Shown in pieces: positions 1-5,224 of a DNA stretch of 5,523 nucleotides. The first letter of the stretch is position 1. Each line of letters opens with the position of its first letter. Under the pieces are notes generated by a model. The model did no database searches and had not been told where the DNA came from. It saw only the letters and a list, made by a program, of their open reading frames with translations. The position numbers and the translations under genes were made by a program. This DNA is from Treponema sp. (GTDB lineage Bacteria; Spirochaetota; Spirochaetia; Treponematales; Breznakiellaceae): contig JAITEW010000090.1 of assembly GCA_031281855.1 (NCBI GenBank), positions 1-5,523 of the forward strand, written 5' to 3'.

Positions 1-497
1 ATCACCAGAATAGTAGGGATTGCCATGAGGAGATCCACAATACGCATCATAATATTGTCACACCAGCCTCCCGCATAGGCAGAGATACCCCCATAAAGAA
101 TGCCGACAATACCTACCAGAATCATGGTCACAAAACCAACCAGAAGAGAAATCCTGGTTCCGAACATCACCCGGACAAAAATATCCCTGCCCAGCTTGTC
201 TGTGCCTAAAGGATGGGATAGCGAAGGTCCGGCTCTCACTTCATCCCGGGACTGATCCGAATATGAATAAGGAGAAAACACCGGGCCGAAAATTGCCATA
301 AGAATTATGACCAGGAGCAGGCAGAACATGAAGATAGCCAGCTTGTTACGGGTAAAACGCCGAAAAGCATCCTTCCAATAAGAAACCGAAGGACGCATCA
401 GATCTATTGATTCTTTTGCCTCAGCCCCTGCGGGCAGGAGGTCTTCCCGGGAAATCCCGTATGATTCAAGCAATTCCGTATCCGGCGTAAAATCCAT
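1..497 (-). CDS. oppC: Oligopeptide/dipeptide ABC transporter permease OppC, partial (C-terminus outside window)
   Basis: Inner-membrane permease of a peptide importer, expected to pair with OppB to form the translocation channel. I translated the frame by hand: 165 codons are visible, from the ATG at 497 to the window edge with no stop. The N-terminus has about 50 hydrophilic cytoplasmic residues. A first membrane segment follows at roughly residues 53-71 (NKLAIFMFCLLLVIILMAIF). A periplasmic stretch then carries the OppC/DppC hallmark HPLGTDKLGRDIFVRV at about 95-110, and a second membrane segment begins near 117. The conserved cytoplasmic EAA loop that contacts the ATPases would lie beyond the edge. 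The start is fixed by AAAGGAGAGG directly upstream on the minus strand. The gene follows oppB by 24 bases, so the two are surely cotranscribed. Peptide length preference cannot be read from this fragment. Confidence 0.93.
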   Translation of the reverse strand, partial: MDFTPDTELLESYGISREDLLPAGAEAKESIDLMRPSVSYWKDAFRRFTRNKLAIFMFCLLLVIILMAIFGPVFSPYSYSDQSRDEVRAGPSLSHPLGTDKLGRDIFVRVMFGTRISLLVGFVTMILVGIVGILYGGISAYAGGWCDNIMMRIVDLLMAIPTILV

Positions 498-498
498 A

Positions 499-509
499 AC
501 CTCTCCTTT
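499..509 (-). promoter_or_regulatory. Ribosome-binding site of oppC
   Basis: On the minus strand the 24-base gap between the oppB stop and the oppC ATG contains AAAGGAGAGG. Its AGGAG core ends five bases before the start codon. It is the strongest Shine-Dalgarno sequence on the minus strand of this window. oppC can therefore be initiated independently rather than only by coupling to oppB. Confidence 0.8.
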
Positions 510-521
510 GGACCGTCGGGT

Positions 522-1436
522 TTACAGTTTAATTCTGGGATCGATAACGCCATATATCAGATCCACCACGTAATTACAGGCGATAAGAAGCACCGCGAAG
601 AATATGGTTGTCCCCATTATAAGAGGATAATCCCGGGAACCAATAGATGAAATAAAATATTTGCCAATCCCCGCAATGGCAAAGACCTTTTCCACAACAA
701 AGGAACCTGTCAGAATCCCGGCAATCATGGGACCCAAGGCGGTAATCACCGGGATCAGCGCGTTCCTGAGGGCGTGCTTGAACATTACCTTAAAGGTAGA
801 GAGTCCTTTGGCCCTGGCGGTTCTGATATAGTCCTGATTGGTTACATCCAGCATAGTAGTCCGGGTAAGGCGCGCAAGGTGGAACATAGGATAAATCGCC
901 ATTCCGAATACAGGCATAATATATGAAGTCCAGCCCGAAAGATAGGCTACAGGCAAAATCTGAAGCCACATGCCAAAGATCAGCATCAGGGCCACAGTCA
1001 TTATAAAACTGGGAACAGAAACCAAAAAGGAAGCAAAAAAAATGAAAAATCTGTCGTAAAGGGAATTATGCTTAACCGCCGCCAGGAGCCCCAACGGAAT
1101 GCCAAGACTTATAGCGATAGCCAAGGCCAACATGCCCAGCTTAAAAGAAATGGGGAAATATTTAGCAATAATGGAATTTACCGAAATCCCCGCTTTGTCA
1201 ACCATTGAATACCCGAGATCCCCTGTGAACAAATCCCGCATATACCGGATATACTGTTCTCCCAGAGGCTTGTCATAGCCGTATTTTGCCAGAAGCCGCT
1301 GGGTAACCTCGGGATTTACCGCATCGCCCAGAAAAGGCCCTCCCGGTACCGCCTGCATCAGAAAAAACGTCAACGAAACCACCAAAAAAAGGGTTACCAG
1401 AGACGTGATTAGGCGCTTAAAAGCATAACGGAACAT
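522..1436 (-). CDS. oppB: Oligopeptide/dipeptide ABC transporter permease OppB
   Basis: Inner-membrane permease of a peptide ABC importer (binding-protein-dependent transport system inner membrane component family). It is 304 residues long, typical for OppB/DppB. Six membrane segments can be picked out near residues 8-30, 98-120, 130-156, 172-190, 228-248 and 274-296. The N-terminal PGGPF motif (31-35) after the first segment is usual for OppB. The EAA loop runs from about 203 to 230 (YIRTARAKGLSTFKVMFKHA, then LRNALIPV) and is the expected docking surface for the OppD/OppF ATPases. The protein ends with VIDPRIKL, a common OppB/DppB C-terminus. The ATG at 1436 gives a proper first membrane helix, but the ribosome-binding site is weak (AGGG lies about 14 bases upstream). 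The gene is divergent from oppA and first in an oppB-oppC unit. Confidence 0.96.
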   Translation of the reverse strand: MFRYAFKRLITSLVTLFLVVSLTFFLMQAVPGGPFLGDAVNPEVTQRLLAKYGYDKPLGEQYIRYMRDLFTGDLGYSMVDKAGISVNSIIAKYFPISFKLGMLALAIAISLGIPLGLLAAVKHNSLYDRFFIFFASFLVSVPSFIMTVALMLIFGMWLQILPVAYLSGWTSYIMPVFGMAIYPMFHLARLTRTTMLDVTNQDYIRTARAKGLSTFKVMFKHALRNALIPVITALGPMIAGILTGSFVVEKVFAIAGIGKYFISSIGSRDYPLIMGTTIFFAVLLIACNYVVDLIYGVIDPRIKL

Positions 1437-1441
1437 ACTTC

Positions 1442-1471
1442 ACTGTAATCCCTATCAGGTTTTACTGTCAA
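1442..1471 (-). promoter_or_regulatory. Possible oppB promoter (minus strand)
   Basis: On the minus strand, TTGACA at 1471-1466 matches the sigma-70 -35 consensus exactly. After 18 bases it is followed by TACAGT (1447-1442), which matches the -10 consensus at four of six positions. The predicted start point falls within about one base of the oppB ATG, which would give a leaderless mRNA. The weak Shine-Dalgarno sequence of oppB is consistent with this. The -10 box is poor, so a promoter further upstream with an ordinary leader remains possible. Confidence 0.3.
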
Positions 1472-1482
1472 TTGCCAGAGTA

Positions 1483-1498
1483 TATGGACTAGTCCGTA
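1483..1498. repeat. 16-base near-perfect palindrome, operator candidate
   Basis: The sequence TATGGACTAGTCCGTA is self-complementary at seven of eight base-pair positions. Its core GGACTAGTCC is a perfect 10-base palindrome. It lies about 12 bases upstream of the putative oppB -35 box and about 58 bases upstream of the oppA -35 box. Such symmetry fits a dimeric repressor or activator. I cannot assign it to a known regulator family. Confidence 0.45.
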
Positions 1499-1555
1499 AT
1501 TGACCGGCGGGGATTCCCGTCCTATTGACTTCAAAATCTCTAGCAATGTATTCTG

Positions 1556-1585
1556 TTGACTATATTAGAGTTTTCTAATTGTAAT
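1556..1585 (+). promoter_or_regulatory. Sigma-70-type promoter of oppA
   Basis: TTGACT (1556-1561, five of six matches to the -35 consensus) is separated by 18 bases from TGTAAT (1580-1585, five of six matches to the -10 consensus). Transcription would start near 1592, leaving a leader of about 17 bases that carries the GGAGG ribosome-binding site. A perfect six-base inverted repeat (ATTAGA/TCTAAT) fills most of the spacer. Confidence 0.6.
1564..1579. repeat. Inverted repeat inside the oppA promoter spacer, operator candidate
   Basis: ATTAGA and TCTAAT are exact reverse complements separated by GTTT, forming a 16-base dyad between the -35 and -10 boxes of the predicted oppA promoter. A protein bound here would block RNA polymerase or alter promoter geometry, as repressors and MerR-type regulators do. 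The AT-rich setting makes a chance occurrence possible. Confidence 0.4.
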
Positions 1586-1597
1586 ATATCTTTGTAT

Positions 1598-1605
1598 GGA
1601 GGAAG
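1598..1605 (+). promoter_or_regulatory. Ribosome-binding site of oppA
   Basis: GGAGGAAG lies upstream of the oppA ATG, with six bases between the GGAGG core and the start codon. This near-ideal site fixes the start and suits a binding protein that must outnumber its permease. Confidence 0.9.
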
Positions 1606-1608
1606 AAA

Positions 1609-3228
1609 ATGAAAAAATTGCTATTTCTGGTTTTTGTTGTGTTTCTGGGCAGTTCCCTGGTTTTTGCCCGGGGAGGGCAGCAGCCATCATCGGAAAGGAC
1701 GAAAGTAGGAAATGAACTGAACATGGCCTTCGGAATCAGACCGAACCTTGATCCCCACTGGAACGCCGGTACTACCGGCTCCCTCTTGCTGCGGCTGATG
1801 TATGAAGGCCTGTACAGGTACACTGAAAGCGGGTTCGATTTTGCCGGCGCTACAGGGGTAACCCAGTCCCCAGACGGTCTTACCTGGACTTTCAAACTCC
1901 GGCAAGATGCCAAATGGAGCGATGGCAAAGCCGTTACTGCCAAGGATTATGTGTACAGTCTTAAACGTCTCGTAGATCCTGCAATCGGGACTACTTACAT
2001 GAAAGATTACGGCCAATTCCTCAAAAACGGCCTGGCTATTGCGGAAGGGAAACTTCCTGTGGATCAGTTAGGCGTCAGAGCCGTAGATGACTATACGCTG
2101 GAAATCAAACTGGAAAACGTGTGTTCTTTTTTCGACGCCCTTCTCTGCTATTCTACATTCTATCCCCTCAGGTCCGATGCGATTACTGAGGATGGTACCG
2201 GGTACTGGGCATGGGACGCTTCGAAATCCATTACTAACGGGCCTATGAAGCTGGTGTTCTGTGACGAGGAACAGGAAATTGTGTTAGAAAAAAACACCGC
2301 TTACTGGGACGCCGCTAACAACAAGCTGGATCGTTTAGTAGTGAAACTGGTAGATGATACCAACACCCAGCTTGCACTGTTTAACACCAATCAGGTTGAT
2401 CTTCTCATCAGTTTCCCCTCAGAGGAAGTAAGGACCCTGAACAGCCGGGGATTTTACCATTCTGTGCCCCGGCTTGGTTCAGGTTTTCTCCTGGTAAACA
2501 CTCAGAAATCGCCTTTAAGCGATGCCCGGATACGGCGGGCGTTGTCTTTGTCCTTTGACCGGAAATACCTGGCTGAAACGCTGCTGAACAACACTCGTAT
2601 TGCAGGTACTACCTTTAGTGGACGGGGTTTCCCGGGTAGCGCTCCTGGAAAAGATTTTCTCTCTGAAAGCCCGGTTCTGGTGGATTACAACATAACGGAA
2701 GCGAAAAATCTTCTGGCTCAGGCGGGCTATCCCAATGGACAGGGCTTTCCGGTCCTGGAAATCCCCTACCCCACTAACCCCGACAATACCACGGTACTTG
2801 AGTATCTTCAGTCCATTTGGAAGGAGAACCTGGGAATCAATGTAACCCTTACACCTCTGGAAGCAGCGACAATGACGCCCCTGCGGGACGAGGGTAAATT
2901 TGACATCACTACCCAGAACTGGGGCGCCGATTACTTCGATGTCAGCAACATGCTTTCCATTTTTGCTCCTGGAAACCTCATTAACGCAGGCCGGTACGAG
3001 AATCCTGCTTTTACCGAAGCCTATAATAAATCGCTCCGTACTATTGATAACACGGAACGCATCCGACTACTCCACGAAGCGGAACGTATTCTAATCCAGC
3101 AGGATGCGGGAATCATTCCCCTTTTCTACCTGGTACAGCCCTTTGTTTTCCGGGACGAGACGGTGACGAATGTGAAATATGACGCAAACGGCTGGATTAT
3201 GTTCACCGACGTGATAGTGAAGAAATAA
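1609..3228 (+). CDS. oppA: Periplasmic oligopeptide-binding protein OppA (ABC transporter, SBP_bac_5 family)
   Basis: Extracytoplasmic solute-binding protein that captures peptides and delivers them to the OppBC permease. At 539 residues it matches the usual OppA size. Residues 1-20 form a signal peptide: MKK, a hydrophobic stretch, then VFA before Arg21, a signal peptidase I type site. No cysteine stands near the cleavage point, so it should be a free periplasmic protein, not a lipoprotein. Family signatures are PNLDPH (45-50), MYEGLYRY (64-71) and the SBP_bac_5 hallmark TWTFKLRQDAKWSDGK (92-107) followed by VTAKDYVYSLKR (109-120). The second-lobe motif ARIRRALSLSFDR lies near 306-318, and the C-terminal DAGIIPLFYLVQP is also typical. 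An ideal ribosome-binding site sets the start. The gene is divergent from oppBC, which supports a joint transport role. The same fold also binds dipeptides, nickel or sugars, so the ligand is an inference. Confidence 0.93.
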   Translation: MKKLLFLVFVVFLGSSLVFARGGQQPSSERTKVGNELNMAFGIRPNLDPHWNAGTTGSLLLRLMYEGLYRYTESGFDFAGATGVTQSPDGLTWTFKLRQDAKWSDGKAVTAKDYVYSLKRLVDPAIGTTYMKDYGQFLKNGLAIAEGKLPVDQLGVRAVDDYTLEIKLENVCSFFDALLCYSTFYPLRSDAITEDGTGYWAWDASKSITNGPMKLVFCDEEQEIVLEKNTAYWDAANNKLDRLVVKLVDDTNTQLALFNTNQVDLLISFPSEEVRTLNSRGFYHSVPRLGSGFLLVNTQKSPLSDARIRRALSLSFDRKYLAETLLNNTRIAGTTFSGRGFPGSAPGKDFLSESPVLVDYNITEAKNLLAQAGYPNGQGFPVLEIPYPTNPDNTTVLEYLQSIWKENLGINVTLTPLEAATMTPLRDEGKFDITTQNWGADYFDVSNMLSIFAPGNLINAGRYENPAFTEAYNKSLRTIDNTERIRLLHEAERILIQQDAGIIPLFYLVQPFVFRDETVTNVKYDANGWIMFTDVIVKK

Positions 3229-3240
3229 AAACTCAAAACC

Positions 3241-3276
3241 AAAGCTGTCCAGCGAGTGATGCCGGACAGCAGCTTT
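3241..3276. terminator. Bidirectional terminator hairpin between oppA and pepC
   Basis: GCTGTCC pairs with GGACAGC around a 13-base loop. An alternative fold pairs AAAGCTGTCC with GGA plus CAGCTTT across a three-base bulge, giving ten pairs. On the plus strand the stem is followed by the T-rich tail TTTCGTTGTTC, which suits oppA. On the minus strand it is followed by GGTTTTGAGTTTTT, which suits pepC. Its position in the 67-base gap between two converging stop codons supports use in both directions. The tails are not uninterrupted T runs, so efficiency is uncertain. Confidence 0.7.
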
Positions 3277-3295
3277 CGTTGTTCACAAAAACCCC

Positions 3296-4669
3296 TTAAG
3301 CCAAAGATCCCATAGGGTCCCAGGGTTTTAGCACAACAGGTTTCTTTTCCAGGGCTTTCAGCTCCTCACCGGTAAGGTACTTTTTGTCCACTACCACCTG
3401 ATAGACGTATTCGCTGAACCAGTCGTCCGACATGCGGAACCAGCCTTTTTCGCCCCGTTTGTCGCCCCAACTGTTTTCCACTTTCCAGCGGTTGGGTTTG
3501 CCGTCCACCACATTAACCCCTGTGAATACCATAGCATGGGTCATGAGGCTTTCGCCGTAATCCAGACGCGACGCCTTGTCCAGCGGGAAAGGCGTGCCGA
3601 AGAGGTTTTCAAAGTCGTAGGTATCCATGCCCATAAGGCCGTGTTCCACGTCGAGCATCTGGTGCACGTCGGTACCGAACCAGACCGCTTCGCCGGAAGT
3701 AAGCTGGGCCAGGGCAGCCCGTTTCAGGTTTTCCACCGGCAGGTTGAGGTAGTGCACCGGCCTCCCGCCTGCAACATTGCCCAGATACGCCACCGTAAAG
3801 GTGTCATAGAAGGCCTTGTCGGCAGTAGGGGAATTGATAAGACTTACATAGTTCTCGAATTTCCGGCCTACATAGTTATGGTAAAATTCCAGCGGCGTAA
3901 TATTGAGGTCCCTGGTAAACCTGCCGCGGTTAACGCTTTGGCCGCCAGCCTCTCCTTCTTCTTTCCCTTCCCGGCCCCGGCATTCAAAGTCGAAACGTTC
4001 AGGCGGAACTCCGAATGCGATGCAGAGCATCCGGTAAATAGTTTCCAGCATGGCGTCTTTCTTCGCAAAAAGGGCTTCCCGGCTCAGACCGGCTTTCCGG
4101 GCCTCCCGCAGATCCCTGGCGTATTCCCGGGCTTTCAGGGTGAGGAATTTATTGATCCGCTGGCTCGCGCCGGAGTGAAAGGACTCGGGCATCACGGTCT
4201 TGGGAACTACGCCGTGCTTTTCAACCAAAGCCATCACCATGTCCCACTGGCCGCCGTCGGAAAAGGAAGTCCCAAGGAGCCAGGCCAAAAGCCGGCTGTC
4301 CTGCGGCTCGTCCAGGGTGTCCAGGATAGAGTTCAGGAAAAAATTGGCTCTCTCGAATTTGTCCCAGAAAAAAAGATACGCCTGGGATATCTCGAAATCG
4401 TCAAGCTCGCATTTTCGCATCACCTCAAGACGCATCAGGTTAGCCGCGGCAAAAAGCCAGCACCTGCCCGAGGCGTTTTGGGCGGTGATTTCCCCGGTTT
4501 TGAGTTCGTAGGAAAACACATTGGGAGTATTTACCTGCCCCTGGTAGGCAAGCGCCGCGCCGTCTATACCCGATTTTGTTACGCTGTTCATGCGTAAAAT
4601 ATTCTCTCTGCTGCCCAGAAAAGCTTTGCGGAGGGAACCGCACTTTTCTATAGAAATATCCTGGTTCAT
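3296..4669 (-). CDS. pepC: Aminopeptidase C / bleomycin hydrolase (peptidase family C1B)
   Basis: Cytoplasmic papain-fold cysteine aminopeptidase that trims N-terminal residues from peptides. The family forms hexameric rings with the active sites facing a central cavity. It is 457 residues long (about 440-455 is usual). Catalytic elements are all present: Gln64 (oxyanion hole) and Cys70 in QNASGRCWLFAA, His378 in MTHAMVFTGV, and Asn399 in WKVENSWGD. The C-terminus PWDPMGSLA is the conserved arm that, in the family, reaches into the active-site cleft and restricts it to exopeptidase action. There is no signal peptide. The ATG at 4669 places Cys70 where homologues have it (68-73), and MNSVTKSGID (27-36) belongs to the conserved N-terminal part, so a later start is unlikely. 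No Shine-Dalgarno sequence precedes the ATG. A Gly/Glu/Lys-rich segment near 231-250 looks longer than in relatives. It is likely a single-gene unit that uses peptides supplied by the nearby Opp system. Confidence 0.95.
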   Translation of the reverse strand: MNQDISIEKCGSLRKAFLGSRENILRMNSVTKSGIDGAALAYQGQVNTPNVFSYELKTGEITAQNASGRCWLFAAANLMRLEVMRKCELDDFEISQAYLFFWDKFERANFFLNSILDTLDEPQDSRLLAWLLGTSFSDGGQWDMVMALVEKHGVVPKTVMPESFHSGASQRINKFLTLKAREYARDLREARKAGLSREALFAKKDAMLETIYRMLCIAFGVPPERFDFECRGREGKEEGEAGGQSVNRGRFTRDLNITPLEFYHNYVGRKFENYVSLINSPTADKAFYDTFTVAYLGNVAGGRPVHYLNLPVENLKRAALAQLTSGEAVWFGTDVHQMLDVEHGLMGMDTYDFENLFGTPFPLDKASRLDYGESLMTHAMVFTGVNVVDGKPNRWKVENSWGDKRGEKGWFRMSDDWFSEYVYQVVVDKKYLTGEELKALEKKPVVLKPWDPMGSLA

Positions 4670-4675
4670 AGCTTG

Positions 4676-4681
4676 AGTATA
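4676..4681 (-). promoter_or_regulatory. Possible pepC -10 box implying a leaderless start
   Basis: On the minus strand TATACT (five of six matches to TATAAT) sits six bases before the pepC ATG, directly after a run of eight T. The expected start point, seven bases past the box, is the A of the ATG itself. No recognisable -35 box lies 16-18 bases upstream (the best is TATTCA, three of six). No Shine-Dalgarno sequence is present, which fits leaderless initiation. The box may be a by-product of the AT-rich stretch. Confidence 0.3.
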
Positions 4682-4725
4682 AAAAAAATACAGGCCCCTG
4701 AATAGACAGCCCCGGGCGCTTTGGA

Positions 4726-5202
4726 CTAGAACGCCTTGCTATGGGCGGCGCAGACCGCCGCTCCCAGAGCGTCGGCGGCGTGATCGGGTTTGGGGATTTC
4801 CGGGAGCCCCAGGAGGAAGCGGACCATCTCCTGGATCTGGAACTTGTCCGCAGAGCTTTCCCCGACTACCGCCTTCTTGATGGCATTCGGGGTAAGCTCC
4901 AGCACAGGGATTCCCTTTAGGGCCAATGTCATGCAAAGAACCCCCCGGGCCTCTCCTACCGCCATAGCGCTGGAAACATTCCGCCCAAAATAGAGGTTTT
5001 CGATAGCCGATTCGCAGGGCTTATAGGTTTCGAGGATACCGCAAAAAGACTGATGGATAAAAAAAAGACGTTCCGCCCTGGGACGGTCCGCCTTGGTTTC
5101 TATGCAGCCATGGGCTATGTAGCGGAGCGTATTGTCCGCGTAATCCACTATCCCCCAACCGGTAGACGCAAGCCCGGGGTCCACGCCGATGATGCGCCGC
5201 AC
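4726..5202 (-). CDS. ruvC: Holliday junction resolvase RuvC (crossover junction endodeoxyribonuclease)
   Basis: Dimeric RNase H-fold nuclease that nicks Holliday junctions in two strands of like polarity, working with RuvAB in recombinational repair. From the GTG at 5202 it has 158 residues, slightly short of the usual 160-175. The acidic residue of the first strand is Asp8 (RIIGVDPGLASTGWGI). Glu68 lies in AIENLYFGRN, followed by the family motif AVGEARGV (81-88). Near the C-terminus PDHAADAL supplies His141 and Asp144. This D-E-H-D set matches that known from Thermus RuvC, whereas E. coli has Asp in the third place. The frame stays open upstream to an ATG at 5331, but that extension overlaps yebC and has no family similarity, so I prefer GTG at 5202. 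TTG at 5217 (five residues longer) is an alternative. There is no clear Shine-Dalgarno sequence. The start lies 22 bases after the yebC stop, suggesting translational coupling. Confidence 0.95.
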   Translation of the reverse strand: MRRIIGVDPGLASTGWGIVDYADNTLRYIAHGCIETKADRPRAERLFFIHQSFCGILETYKPCESAIENLYFGRNVSSAMAVGEARGVLCMTLALKGIPVLELTPNAIKKAVVGESSADKFQIQEMVRFLLGLPEIPKPDHAADALGAAVCAAHSKAF

Positions 5203-5224
5203 CGCTTTGTTCAGCAAAAACCGC

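Larger units (their letters stand above)
1437..1608. promoter_or_regulatory. Divergent oppB/oppA control region
   Basis: This 172-base intergenic region separates the divergent oppB and oppA starts. I see no credible small gene in it. It holds a good plus-strand promoter for oppA and a weaker minus-strand candidate for oppB. It also has three short dyads, at 1483-1498, 1506-1521 and 1564-1579, and several TTGAC boxes. The oppA side (after about 1531) is distinctly AT-rich. Binding of a regulator here could control both halves of the transporter, but none is encoded in the window. Confidence 0.75.

Noticed and set aside
1575..2016. Minus-strand open frames overlapping the start of oppA (122 and 109 codons)
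   Set aside because: They run antisense to the signal peptide and the SBP_bac_5 signature of oppA, have no ribosome-binding site, and show no recognisable sequence.
3536..4597. A 353-codon open frame on the plus strand, antisense to pepC
   Set aside because: It lies wholly inside pepC, which has all its catalytic motifs. The antisense translation resembles no family and is rich in residues expected from reverse-complemented GC-biased codons. It is a shadow frame.
4676..4705. Intrinsic terminator after ruvC (T run of eight following a GC-rich stretch)
   Set aside because: The only stem next to the T run is CAGG/CCTG with a two-base loop, too tight to form well, and longer-range pairing gives only four pairs. 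Termination here cannot be excluded, but a hairpin cannot be supported.
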